Source: Bacteroidota bacterium (GTDB lineage: Bacteria; Bacteroidota; Ignavibacteria; SZUA-365; JAADGX01). From it: a stretch of 8,762 nt of DNA. Within the stretch, counting starts at the first letter, position 1. The number at the start of each line of letters is the position of its first letter. This document shows, one piece after another, positions 1 to 7,782 of the stretch. The stretch spans positions 1 through 8,762 of the forward strand of contig JALUUP010000252.1 in assembly GCA_027021285.1 (NCBI GenBank). The letters run 5' to 3'. A program made the position numbers and the translations under genes. The notes beneath the pieces are model-generated. The model worked only from the letters and a program-made list of their open reading frames with translations, made no database searches and was not told the DNA's origin.

Positions 1-5
1 TTCCC

Positions 6-587
6 TCATCCGTGTATCCTCGCCTCTCCCGGCAGGCTGGAGACGATTTCCGCCTCGATGTCCAGGAGCTCATCGAACCTCCTTTCGGTTTCCTCCTCCC
101 CGGTCAGCTCCCGGGCCAGCTTCAGGAACAACGCGTAGTGCCCCGCCTCGGAAGGAATCAGTTCCGTGAACAGCGCCTTGACCCGTCCCTCCGGCAAGGC
201 TTCCGCCAGCAGGCTGAACCGCTCGCAGGAACGCGCCTCGATCAACGCCGCTACCAGGAGCGAATCCTGCAAGCGCTGCGGCTCTCCCTTGCGCACGTGT
301 TCCCGGAGGCGGTTGACGTAGATGTTGGAATCATCCCGCGGAAGCGTTTTGCCCCGTTCGCGCACCACCGCAAACACGAGGGAGAAATGCTGGATTTCCT
401 CCTCGGCCAGGGCGGCCATTCTTTCGACCAGGGTCGAGTGGTGGGGATAGCGGTTGAGGAGACTGAGGGCGGTGGCGGCGGCTTTCTTCTCGCAGTGCGC
501 GTGATCGGCCAGGATAGCGTCGAGATCGGCCACGGCGGTTTCCACCCACCGTTGCGAAGACGCGCGTCGAAGTCGCAGCATACCCAT
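6..587 (-). CDS. miaE: tRNA-(ms2io6A)-hydroxylase, MiaE type (diiron)
   Basis: The product is a 193-residue ferritin-like four-helix protein. Known MiaE enzymes hydroxylate the isopentenyl side chain of 2-methylthio-N6-isopentenyl-adenosine at tRNA position 37, using O2 and a diiron centre in the cytoplasm. The expected ligands are visible in order: E33 (in HCEKKA), E64-x-x-H67 (EEEIQH), E117 (IEARSCERF) and E147-x-x-H150 (SEAGHY). This E / ExxH / E / ExxH layout with IEARSCERF is typical of MiaE, and the length fits the family. The ATG at 587 abuts the TGA (588-590) of the gene before it with no gap, which suggests translational coupling; Met3 at 581 is an alternative start. It is the last gene of the minus-strand group and is complete. 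Its substrate also requires MiaA and MiaB, which are not in this window. Confidence 0.93.
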   Translation of the reverse strand: MGMLRLRRASSQRWVETAVADLDAILADHAHCEKKAAATALSLLNRYPHHSTLVERMAALAEEEIQHFSLVFAVVRERGKTLPRDDSNIYVNRLREHVRKGEPQRLQDSLLVAALIEARSCERFSLLAEALPEGRVKALFTELIPSEAGHYALFLKLARELTGEEETERRFDELLDIEAEIVSSLPGEARIHG

Positions 588-1853
588 TCAGGTCTTCAGC
601 TTTTTCTTCTTGGCGGCGGGAAAGAGAACGTTGTTCAAGATGAGGCGGTACCCGGGAGAGTTCTTGTGTAGCCGCAGGTCCGTGGGTGGATCGCCTACCT
701 GGTGCTGGTAATCCTCGGGATCGTGGCCGCCCAGGAAAGTGAACGTCCCCCGGCCGTAGTTGCCGTGCAGGTATTTCACTTCCTCCGTGCCTTCCTTCAT
801 TCCGAGGATGATGACGCTCTTCTTGATCAGCGAGCGGCGGAAGGCCGTGGTCTGCCCCAGGAATCCCCTGATGACGTTGACGTGATCCTGTGTCAGCATG
901 GACGGAACCGGGTCGTACTTGGCGGAAAATGAAAACAGGGTGAAATAATCCGCGTCGGGATTGCCGCCGAACTGCGGCGTCATGTCGATGTCGGAGTACT
1001 CGTACACGTAGGGATCCATAACCAGCTTGAAGCCCGTGAAGGCGAGGCACTCGGAATAGTCGAGCTTTTCCTGGCAGTCCGGGTCCGGCGGGTCGCCGTC
1101 GAACATTACGTCGGCGATGTCGGTATTCTTCGCGGCCAGGGCGATGTCGTAGGTATCGGTTGCCGAACACATGGCGAACATGAACCCTCCCGCGCCGATG
1201 TACTTCTTGATCTCGCGGGCAACCGCCTTCTTGAGATCCGAGACTTTCTTGAAGCCGAGTTCACGCGCTTTCGCTTCGTACAACGCTTGCTGCTGGATGT
1301 ACCACGGGTACGTGCTGAACTGAGCCCAGAACTTCCCGTACTGCCCGGTGAAGTCCTCGTGGTGGAGATGGAGCCAATCGTACTCGTTGAGTTTGCCCGC
1401 CAGCACCTCGTCGTCCCATACTTTCTCATAGGGAATCTCGGCGTACTCCAGGGCAAGGGTCACCGCGTCGTCCCAGGGCTGGAAGTTCGGTGGCACGTAC
1501 ACCGCGATCTTCGGCGCTTTCTCCAGCCGTACCACGTCCATGTTGACGTCCGGGCTCTGGACCTCGGCATAGATAGCGGAGGTCGTGGCGGCGTCGAGGG
1601 CCTGGAAGGTCACTCCCCGGATGCGGCACTCGGTCGCGATGGCATCGGTCCACGGCGCCATGAACGAACCGCCCCGGTAGTTGAGCAGCCAGTCCACCAC
1701 GTACCCCTTGGTCAACGCCCAGTACGCGATACCGTATGCCTTGAGGTGGTCGGTCTGCTGCAAGTCCATGGGAATGAGGATGCGCGATTGCGCCGCCCCG
1801 CCAAACGACAGCAGGAAGAATCCAACCACGATGTACGAGAAGATGCGTTTCAT
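588..1853 (-). CDS. Exported conserved protein of the family often labelled 'asparagine synthetase B' in Bacteroidota; function unknown
   Basis: The product is 421 residues. Residues 1-22 form a signal peptide (MKR, then a hydrophobic run, cleavage probably near GGAAQS), so the mature protein is probably periplasmic. I recognise the family from conserved blocks: LLNYRGGSF near 57-65, WLHLHHEDFTGQYGKF at 160-175, FMFAMCSATD at 224-233, FDGDP at 251-255, and GGHDPEDYQH at 375-384 followed by GDPPTDL. Homologues in Bacteroidota are often labelled 'asparagine synthetase B', but I see no N-terminal nucleophile Cys and no ATP-pyrophosphatase domain, so that label looks wrong. The Gly-rich block before Cys229 and the GGHDPE block could suggest a class-I glutamine-amidotransferase-like fold; this is inference. 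AGGA lies upstream of the ATG at 1853. It follows the TPR gene by 52 bases and runs directly into miaE. The biochemical role is unknown. Confidence 0.82.
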   Translation of the reverse strand: MKRIFSYIVVGFFLLSFGGAAQSRILIPMDLQQTDHLKAYGIAYWALTKGYVVDWLLNYRGGSFMAPWTDAIATECRIRGVTFQALDAATTSAIYAEVQSPDVNMDVVRLEKAPKIAVYVPPNFQPWDDAVTLALEYAEIPYEKVWDDEVLAGKLNEYDWLHLHHEDFTGQYGKFWAQFSTYPWYIQQQALYEAKARELGFKKVSDLKKAVAREIKKYIGAGGFMFAMCSATDTYDIALAAKNTDIADVMFDGDPPDPDCQEKLDYSECLAFTGFKLVMDPYVYEYSDIDMTPQFGGNPDADYFTLFSFSAKYDPVPSMLTQDHVNVIRGFLGQTTAFRRSLIKKSVIILGMKEGTEEVKYLHGNYGRGTFTFLGGHDPEDYQHQVGDPPTDLRLHKNSPGYRLILNNVLFPAAKKKKLKT

Positions 1854-1905
1854 ACAATAAATTCCTGGTTTTTCAGAATATTCATGAGCTTGGCGCGCGG
1901 CGTTC

Positions 1906-3780
1906 TCACAAGCGGCTCTCCCGCAAGGCGCGGATGCGTTTGCGCGCTTCGTCCACGTACAGGGAATGGGGAAAGTCCTTCAGGAGCAAGCTGTACGTTG
2001 CGATGGCTCGTTCGTGCTCGGAGGTCTCCTCGTAAACACGGGCCAGGGTAAACAAGGCCTCGTCGCGCAGGATGCTCTCTTCTTCTTCCTTGACAAAGCG
2101 CTCCAGTCTCGACCGTGCTTCTTCATAGCGCTTCAAGCGCCGGTATATTCCGGCGAGCGTCAACGTGGCACGGTCCACGATAGGACTGGCCGGAAATGTC
2201 GTGATCAGGCTTTCGAGCATCGCCGCCGCTTCGGAATCCTTGTGTTGGCGCTGAAGGAACTCCGCCCTGGCGTATTGCTGGAGAGGTGCGTCGGTCGGAC
2301 GCCGGTTCTCCGCGATGAACATCCCCAGCTTCATGGCGTCGTTGGCAATGTCGGAGCTGCTGTTGCTGCTCAGACCTTCGAGCATTTTCGAGGCCGTGTC
2401 GAAGTTGCCACTGAAATACTCGATTTCAGCCACATGGAACGTGGCCAACTCGCGGTAATCCTTGTTCAACTGCTGCAACGCCAAGACCTGCTGGTACTGC
2501 TCACGAGCGCGCTCCAGGTCTCCTTCCGCCAGAAGGATGTCGCCGATCAGAAGGTCGGCGTCTGGTGAATGGACGAACCGCCGCCGGTTTTCCGCGCATT
2601 TTCTCAAGAGTTCCAGGGCCTTGTCGGCGTCGTTGAACTGCCGCCAATAGATGATGCCGAGCCTGTACTGCGCTTCCACGCCAAGCCGGCCGTCGGGGTC
2701 GGTGTTCACGATGTCCTGGTAAAGCCGCACGACTTTCTCGAGCTCCGCGCGCTGTTTTTCTCCGTTCGCCGGGGAAGCGGCGCCGTCATCCCCGCGGTTC
2801 CCCGCCGCCAGCTCTTCCAGGCTGCGGGCGTAGTAGAACCGGGCTTCCTGCGCCTGCATGGTATTGGGATACTCGTCGAGCACGTAGCGGTAAGCATCGC
2901 GGGCCACGTCGTATTCCTGCTCGCGGAAGGCCCGCTGTGCGAAGTTCATAACCTCGAGCCCCTGGCTGCCGCGAAGCCGGTCGATATTCCTGTACACGTT
3001 GAACGCGCCCCGGTAATCCTTGCCTTCCATTGAAATCCAGGCGGCGAAATACTGCAAGTACAGGTTGTCGGAATTGTCGTCCGCCGCTTCGAAGGCGACC
3101 TCGCGGGCAACGTCGAGCGCCTCGGGGAGGCCGGTGAACTGGGCCACCTGGCGTTCCACTTCTCCCAGCATGTTGGGAGATGCAAGGATGACGCGCACGA
3201 ACTCCATCATCGCGTCGCGGAACCGAAGCTGCATGGCATAGACCCGCGCAAGTTCCTGCCCGAACATAACGATGTTGCCCGATACTTCCCTGCCTTTCTT
3301 GAGGTAGCGCTCCGCTTCTTCGAACATCCGGTTGTCCAGGGCGTTCCTGGCCACGATGCGGTACACGGCCGCGTTGTCGGGAAACGCCGCCACCATCGCA
3401 TCCCACGCCTTCACCGCTTCTTCTTCACGACCCGCACGGGCGTAAATCGAGCCCAGCGTGGCCCGAAGTTGAAGCTGGTTGGGAAACCGCTTGATGCGGT
3501 CGCTCAGAATGACAACGAGGGTGTCGTACTGTTTGAGCTGGGTAAGAACGCGAACGAGTCCGTCGAAGTACACCGGTTGTCCCGGCCGTAGTTGCACCAG
3601 TTCCCGGAAATACTGGAGGGCGAACTTGTACTGGGCGGACCTCTCGTAGGCCTGGGCCAGGCGGTACATGTTCTGCTCCTGTTCCGGCTGGGCGCGCAGC
3701 ACGTGGCGCGATCCTCCCGTCAACAGGACGGCGAAGAGTCCGGCTGTAAGAACGAAACGTTTCAATCTATGCGAAGACAT
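1906..3780 (-). CDS. Secreted/periplasmic tetratricopeptide-repeat protein
   Basis: The product is 624 residues from the ATG at 3780. The N-terminus MSSHRLKRF followed by VLTAGLFAVLLTGG and a possible cleavage at LRA|Q is a good signal peptide, so the protein should act in the periplasm or at the outer membrane. Almost all of the mature chain is TPR-like helical pairs, for example AYERSAQYKFALQYF, SIYARAGREEEAVKAW, RYEEARSRLERF and HERAIATYSLLLKDFP. The C-terminal third resembles the tandem repeats of YbgF/BamD-like envelope proteins. No catalytic domain is visible, so a scaffold or assembly role is the likely inference. An in-frame ATG at 3867 with GGAAAGGGGG before it would add 29 residues containing a second hydrophobic run. 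I prefer 3780 because it gives a clean signal peptide and the extra stretch is AT-rich, like intergenic DNA. It is first in a probable operon with the next two minus-strand genes. Confidence 0.85.
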   Translation of the reverse strand: MSSHRLKRFVLTAGLFAVLLTGGSRHVLRAQPEQEQNMYRLAQAYERSAQYKFALQYFRELVQLRPGQPVYFDGLVRVLTQLKQYDTLVVILSDRIKRFPNQLQLRATLGSIYARAGREEEAVKAWDAMVAAFPDNAAVYRIVARNALDNRMFEEAERYLKKGREVSGNIVMFGQELARVYAMQLRFRDAMMEFVRVILASPNMLGEVERQVAQFTGLPEALDVAREVAFEAADDNSDNLYLQYFAAWISMEGKDYRGAFNVYRNIDRLRGSQGLEVMNFAQRAFREQEYDVARDAYRYVLDEYPNTMQAQEARFYYARSLEELAAGNRGDDGAASPANGEKQRAELEKVVRLYQDIVNTDPDGRLGVEAQYRLGIIYWRQFNDADKALELLRKCAENRRRFVHSPDADLLIGDILLAEGDLERAREQYQQVLALQQLNKDYRELATFHVAEIEYFSGNFDTASKMLEGLSSNSSSDIANDAMKLGMFIAENRRPTDAPLQQYARAEFLQRQHKDSEAAAMLESLITTFPASPIVDRATLTLAGIYRRLKRYEEARSRLERFVKEEEESILRDEALFTLARVYEETSEHERAIATYSLLLKDFPHSLYVDEARKRIRALRESRL

Positions 3781-3813
3781 GTTCACGCGGGTTTTCCATT
3801 GCATACCAAGTTG

Positions 3814-3819
3814 AATATA
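3814..3819 (-). promoter_or_regulatory. Candidate -10 element for the TPR operon
   Basis: Read on the minus strand, 3819-3814 is TATATT, a good -10 match that would start transcription roughly 26-28 bases before the ATG at 3780. A T-rich run ending in TTTTTTGC lies upstream at about 3835-3842, but no clean -35 at the standard distance is visible. If real, this promoter would exclude the longer start at 3867. The call rests on one short motif. Confidence 0.25.
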
Positions 3820-3903
3820 GACAAGGAGCAGCAGGCAAAAAAGGGATTTCACTGTACAATGAATCATTTCCCCCTTTCCGATGTTGTATCCGTTGATCGA
3901 AGG

Positions 3904-3940
3904 CCGGTTTCGTTACGTAGCCGGAACGAACCGGTTTTTT
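3904..3940 (+). terminator. Terminator-like hairpin with T6 tract in the divergent intergenic region
   Basis: CCGGTTTCGTT (3904-3914) pairs with AACGAACCGG (3925-3934), leaving one bulged T and a 10-base loop. The stem is followed directly by TTTTTT (3935-3940). This is the shape of an intrinsic terminator reading in the plus direction; on the minus strand there is no T tract after the stem. It sits about 100 bases before dxr and inside a divergent promoter region, so no annotated gene ends here. It could end antisense or small RNA transcripts, act as an attenuator or insulator for dxr, or be a DNA-level palindrome bound by a regulator. Confidence 0.5.
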
Positions 3941-3983
3941 CCGTCGCCTCAAGTGAACAATAAGACCGGAGTGGGTTTTGTTA

Positions 3984-4012
3984 TTGATTCCACCTACCCT
4001 TTTGTGTAACTT
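3984..4012 (+). promoter_or_regulatory. Candidate promoter for dxr-rseP
   Basis: TTGATT (3984-3989) and TAACTT (4007-4012) are separated by exactly 17 bases and would start transcription about 20 bases before the dxr ATG. The -35 match is fair and the -10 match is weak (TAACTTGA also partly resembles the Bacteroidota TAnnTTTG motif). It lies downstream of the hairpin at 3904-3940, so dxr expression from here would escape that terminator. Confidence 0.33.
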
Positions 4013-4041
4013 GAAATTCATTACTGGAACAGCCAGGAACC

Positions 4042-5214
4042 ATGAAGAACATCGCCATACTGGGTTCCACCGGGTCCATCGGTCGGAACAGTCTTGAAGT
4101 GCTGAAACAGTACCCCGAAAAATTCAGGGTCTGGGCGCTGGCGGCGCACTCCAACGCCCGGCTGCTCCTCCAGCAAATCGAGGAGTTCCATCCCGCGATA
4201 GCCGTGCTCATCGACAAGAACGCTGCCAATACCATCCGCTCTTCCATTCCGGTGGGGACGAAACTCCTCGCGGGACAAGATGCCCTGGAGGACGCGGTCG
4301 CGAACGACGATGTTGACATCGTTATCAGCGCCTTCGTAGGTTTTGCCGGACTCCAGCCCACCATCACCGCGATCCGGTCGGGTAAAAATATTGCCCTGGC
4401 CAACAAGGAAATCCTCGTGGTAGGAGGAGAAATCGTAACCCGGCTGGCACGCGAAAACGACGTGCGCCTGATGCCCGTGGACAGCGAGCACAGCGCCATT
4501 CTCCAATGCCTGGCCGGGGAACCTCGACAGGCCGTGCGCCGCCTCATACTGACCGCCTCCGGCGGACCGTTCATGGGCAAATCGCAAGAGGAACTCGCGC
4601 ACGTCACGATCAAGGACGCCCTGAACCACCCCAACTGGAGCATGGGCAACAAGATCACCATCGATTCCGCGACCCTGATGAACAAGGGGCTGGAAATCAT
4701 CGAAGCCCACTGGCTGTTCGATATTCCGTCCGGCAGCATCGATGTGGTAGTGCATCCCCAATCCGTCATCCATTCCATGGTGGAATTCGTGGACGGATCG
4801 GTCAAGGCACAGCTTGGAGTTCCTGACATGAAACTACCCATTCTCTACGCGCTGACCTGGCCGGAGCGGTTCACTTCGTCTTTCCCCCGCCTGGACTTTT
4901 CCATGCCTCGCGACCTGACGTTCCGGGAGCCCGACGTCGAAACGTTCCGTTGCCTTTCCCTGGCCCGTGAAGCCCTGGAGCAGGGAGGCACGCTCCCAGC
5001 AGCGCTTAACGCAGCTAACGAGATCGCCGTGGACGCGTTTCTTTCGGGAACGATCACGTTCCTGGACATCCCGGAGTTGATCGGCGAGTGCATGCAACAA
5101 CATCAGAACCAACAACACCCCGGCATCGACGACATCTTCGCCGCGGACGAGGAGTCTCGCAGGCTGGCGCTGCGGCTCATCGAACGCAACCGCCGGGTCA
5201 CCATGACCGTGTAA
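4042..5214 (+). CDS. dxr: 1-deoxy-D-xylulose-5-phosphate reductoisomerase
   Basis: The product is 390 residues, full length for Dxr (E. coli 398). It catalyses the NADPH-dependent rearrangement and reduction of DXP to 2-C-methyl-D-erythritol 4-phosphate, the first committed step of the MEP isoprenoid pathway in the cytoplasm. Seen in order: the Rossmann motif GSTGSIG (8-14); NKE (121-123); metal ligands D147 and E149 in PVDSEHSA, with E218 in MNKGLEIIEAH; substrate Ser173 in TASGGPF; the flexible loop HPNWSMG (196-202); S209 with N214/K215; and the C-terminal NAANEIAVDAF (323-333). All catalytic residues are present. The ATG at 4042 has AGGA a few bases upstream. rseP follows after a 9-base gap, so the two are probably co-transcribed. 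Its GC content and intact motifs fit a core chromosomal gene. Confidence 0.97.
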   Translation: MKNIAILGSTGSIGRNSLEVLKQYPEKFRVWALAAHSNARLLLQQIEEFHPAIAVLIDKNAANTIRSSIPVGTKLLAGQDALEDAVANDDVDIVISAFVGFAGLQPTITAIRSGKNIALANKEILVVGGEIVTRLARENDVRLMPVDSEHSAILQCLAGEPRQAVRRLILTASGGPFMGKSQEELAHVTIKDALNHPNWSMGNKITIDSATLMNKGLEIIEAHWLFDIPSGSIDVVVHPQSVIHSMVEFVDGSVKAQLGVPDMKLPILYALTWPERFTSSFPRLDFSMPRDLTFREPDVETFRCLSLAREALEQGGTLPAALNAANEIAVDAFLSGTITFLDIPELIGECMQQHQNQQHPGIDDIFAADEESRRLALRLIERNRRVTMTV

Positions 5215-5223
5215 GGAATCAGA

Positions 5224-6546
5224 ATGGAATTCACCGAAATCTTCAGCCGTATCTTTTACTTCATCATTCTCATCGGGGTACTCGTCTTTATTCACGAGCT
5301 GGGGCATTTTATCGCAGCCAAGCTGTTCAAAATGCGGGTCGAGCGCTTCTCGATCGGGTTCCCGCCGCGGGCTTTCGGCAAGAAGATCGGCGAGACGGAC
5401 TATTGCGTTTCGTGGATCCCCATCGGGGGGTACGTCAAGATCAGCGGAATGATCGACGAGAGCCTCGACCTCGAGCACATGAACAAAGAGCCGGAACCGT
5501 GGGAATTCCGGGCCAAACCCATCTGGCAGCGGATGATCGTGATCAGCGCGGGAGTGATATTCAACGTCCTCCTGGCAGTGGGAATCTTCTGGGGCATCAA
5601 CCTTTCCACGGGCAAGGTGTACCACGACGTGACCACCGTGGGCGCGGTGCAACCAAAATCGGCGGCCGCAATCATCGGGTTCCAGCCGGGAGACAAAATC
5701 CTTTCCGTCAACGGCAAGACGTACACCACGTGGGAGGAACTTGAACCCGCGCTCCAGTACGAAGCCATGGGCAGCGCGTTCACGGTGACGGTGTTGCGCA
5801 ACGGCGAAACCATTACGCTGACACAGCCCGAGGGCGAACTCCCCGACCTGACACGCAATCCGCTTGGGCTTCTGCCCCAGGGTCTCGCGGCCAAGATTCA
5901 GTGGGTGGAGGATGGAAAACCTGCATCGGTCGTAGGACTGCAGCCGGGCGATGTGCTCCTGGACATCAATGGCACGCCTGTGTACACTACCTACGACGTC
6001 ATCAAGGAAATAAGCGCCCATCCAAACGAGACCATTGCCATCAAGTTCCGTCGCGGGGGAGAAGAAAAGACGGTTCGGGTCACACCCAACGATGACGGCA
6101 AGATCGGCATCAGCATCACCAATATTTTCGAAACAGCGAAACGGGTGGAGAATTACACCGTTTTCGAGGCGCTGGAATCGGGGGTCAAGGACCTGTACAT
6201 CTTCACCATGTTGTACGTGGATACGTTCAGCAAAATCATCAGCGGCGAAGTCTCGTTCTCGTCCACTATCGGCGGTCCCATCCGCATTGCCGAGATGGCA
6301 GACCAGGCCGCCCAGCTCGGAATCATCAGCTTCCTCGGCACCATGGCCGTTCTGAGCCTCAGCCTGGCGCTCATCAACATCTTCCCGTTTCCCGCTCTCG
6401 ACGGCGGCCACCTGTTCTTTCTCGTTTACGAGGCGATTTTCCGGCGCGAGGTACCGAACATCCTTCGCATCCGTCTTCAACAGGCGGGGATGGTGTTGCT
6501 GCTTTTATTCATGGGCTTCATCGTGTACAACGATATTTTCCACTGA
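5224..6546 (+). CDS. rseP: RIP metalloprotease RseP (site-2 protease, M50 family)
   Basis: The product is a 440-residue inner-membrane zinc protease. The family cuts transmembrane anchors such as anti-sigma factors during envelope-stress signalling and clears signal-peptide remnants. The zinc site HELGH is at 24-28, inside the first membrane helix. A second helix spans about 103-124. Two PDZ-like domains follow at roughly 130-205 and 220-295, each with an xxGLQPGD / GFQPGD-type carboxylate loop (153-157 and 238-243). The second catalytic motif, NIFPFPALDGGH (385-396), supplies D393 as third zinc ligand, and a last helix lies near 422-435. The motif set is complete and the length is normal. 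AAGGA lies before the ATG, 9 bases after dxr. No anti-sigma substrate is encoded here, so its target in this organism is unknown. Confidence 0.95.
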   Translation: MEFTEIFSRIFYFIILIGVLVFIHELGHFIAAKLFKMRVERFSIGFPPRAFGKKIGETDYCVSWIPIGGYVKISGMIDESLDLEHMNKEPEPWEFRAKPIWQRMIVISAGVIFNVLLAVGIFWGINLSTGKVYHDVTTVGAVQPKSAAAIIGFQPGDKILSVNGKTYTTWEELEPALQYEAMGSAFTVTVLRNGETITLTQPEGELPDLTRNPLGLLPQGLAAKIQWVEDGKPASVVGLQPGDVLLDINGTPVYTTYDVIKEISAHPNETIAIKFRRGGEEKTVRVTPNDDGKIGISITNIFETAKRVENYTVFEALESGVKDLYIFTMLYVDTFSKIISGEVSFSSTIGGPIRIAEMADQAAQLGIISFLGTMAVLSLSLALINIFPFPALDGGHLFFLVYEAIFRREVPNILRIRLQQAGMVLLLLFMGFIVYNDIFH

Positions 6547-6581
6547 TATTCAAGCCATGTTTAATAAAGTAATAGACGGAA

Positions 6582-7442
6582 ATGGAAATTAAACACGAGT
6601 TTTTTTTGGGTGACTGCGAAGAAGAACTAAAGAAAATTCCGGATAATTCCGTTGACCTGATCTTTACATCTCCGCCGTATGCCGATCAAAGAAAAAATAC
6701 CTATGGGGGTATTCATCCAGGTCATTATGTCGAATGGTTCTTGCCAAAATCCAAGGAAATGTTGCGAGTACTTAAACCGACGGGCACTTTTGTTTTAAAT
6801 ATTAAAGAAAAAGTTGTTAATGGTGAACGAAGCACTTACGTGTTGGAGCTTATTCTCGCCATGAAGCAACAGGGGTGGTTATGGACAGAAGAGTTCATAT
6901 GGCATAAAAAGAATTGTTACCCCGGTAAGTGGCCGAACAGGTTCAGGGATGCTTGGGAAAGGTTGCTTCAATTCAATAAGAACAGGAAATTTCACATGTA
7001 CCAGGAAGCAGTGATGGTTCCGATGGGAAATTGGGCAAAAACAAGATTAAGCAACTTGACTGATACGGATATGAGAAGAGATGAATCAAAAGTTGGCAGT
7101 GGATTTGGCAAGAATATTTCAAACTGGTTGAACAGAGATAAAGCCTACCCAACGAATGTTGTACATTTAGCTACCGAATGCAATAACAAAAAACATAGCG
7201 CAGCTTTCCCCGAAGGATTACCGGAATGGTTTATTCGACTTTTTACCCGTGAAGGTGACACTGTTCTTGATCCATTCATGGGTTCTGGCACAACTAATAT
7301 AGTCGCGGACAAGATGCGAAGAAATTCGATTGGAATAGAGCTTTTACCGGAATACTATGAAATGGTAAAGAGCAAAATATCGTCTGTTCAGATGTATTTA
7401 CTTGAGCCAAAAGAAGATTATGAAACCTCTCGAACTGAATGA
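6582..7442 (+). CDS. Site-specific DNA methyltransferase, beta class (probably N4-cytosine type)
   Basis: The product is 286 residues and transfers a methyl group from S-adenosylmethionine to an exocyclic amino group in DNA. The catalytic motif IV, TSPPY, is at 29-33, and the SAM-binding motif I, DPFMGSGTT, is at 230-238 with GIELLPEYYE (251-260) after it. Catalytic motif first and SAM motif last defines the beta class. The S-P-P-Y form favours N4-methylcytosine over N6-methyladenine but does not prove it. Residues ~135-195 between the motifs probably hold the target-recognition region. The block HLATECNNKKHSAAFPEGLPEWFI (195-218) before motif I is typical of these enzymes. The ATG follows GACGGAA, 35 bases after rseP. 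The gene overlaps the endonuclease-like ORF by 23 bases and is much more AT-rich than its upstream neighbours. It looks intact and possibly active; the recognition sequence cannot be read from this. Confidence 0.92.
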   Translation: MEIKHEFFLGDCEEELKKIPDNSVDLIFTSPPYADQRKNTYGGIHPGHYVEWFLPKSKEMLRVLKPTGTFVLNIKEKVVNGERSTYVLELILAMKQQGWLWTEEFIWHKKNCYPGKWPNRFRDAWERLLQFNKNRKFHMYQEAVMVPMGNWAKTRLSNLTDTDMRRDESKVGSGFGKNISNWLNRDKAYPTNVVHLATECNNKKHSAAFPEGLPEWFIRLFTREGDTVLDPFMGSGTTNIVADKMRRNSIGIELLPEYYEMVKSKISSVQMYLLEPKEDYETSRTE

Positions 7443-7782
7443 TGTTGTCCAGTATGTCGAGGAGAACATTGGTTCTTTTCATAAGAAAAGAATCTCCAGT
7501 CTTGATTCCTTGAAACTTTCAAGGGTGTTAAAAAGAAAGAATCCGTATTTGTTCAAAGCTAAAAATGTATTAACAGCTGCCGAGATCGTCAAAGGAATAG
7601 TTGACGATCATGTTTCATCAAATGAAGAAACCATCTTTGGCGATTGGCTGGAAGAACTCGCAATATTCTTCAACAAAAAAGGTAGGAAAGCCACACCCAT
7701 CATTTACTTCCACTGCTTTCCAGCTGAACCTGTACGAATGATGAAAATAACGGTCGACGAATACTGTTTCACCGAGGTTTGA
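7420..7782 (+). pseudogene. Truncated type II restriction endonuclease (PmeII-family-like N-terminal fragment)
   Basis: The open frame codes for 120 residues from the ATG at 7420; a TTG at 7402 is an alternative start. AAGAAG precedes the ATG, and the frame overlaps the methyltransferase end by 23 bases, the usual M-R arrangement. Residues 1-85 contain LKLSRVLKRKNPYLFKAKN (31-49) and SSNEETIFGDWLEELAIFFNKK (66-87). From memory these resemble the N-terminus of type II endonucleases labelled PmeII family, which are around 250-290 residues. The central PD-(D/E)xK catalytic part expected next is absent here and from all three plus frames down to 8000. Residues ~90-120 (to MMKITVDEYCFTEV) do not look like the family and may come from DNA joined after a deletion. 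I infer an inactive remnant; the family name is less certain than the truncation. Confidence 0.6.

Noticed and set aside
12..671. A 219-codon plus-strand open frame opposite miaE
   Set aside because: It is the antisense shadow of miaE and the end of its neighbour; the peptide has no domain-like pattern and miaE has all its iron ligands.
331..1170. A 279-codon minus-strand frame overlapping the exported protein and miaE
   Set aside because: It is an Arg/Gly/Pro-rich out-of-frame shadow of two genes with recognised families on the same strand.
4834..6480. A 548-codon open frame on the minus strand opposite dxr and rseP
   Set aside because: It lies entirely antisense to two well-recognised genes with complete motifs. 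Its product is rich in His, Asp and Arg with no recognisable domain, as expected for a mirror frame of GC-rich coding DNA.
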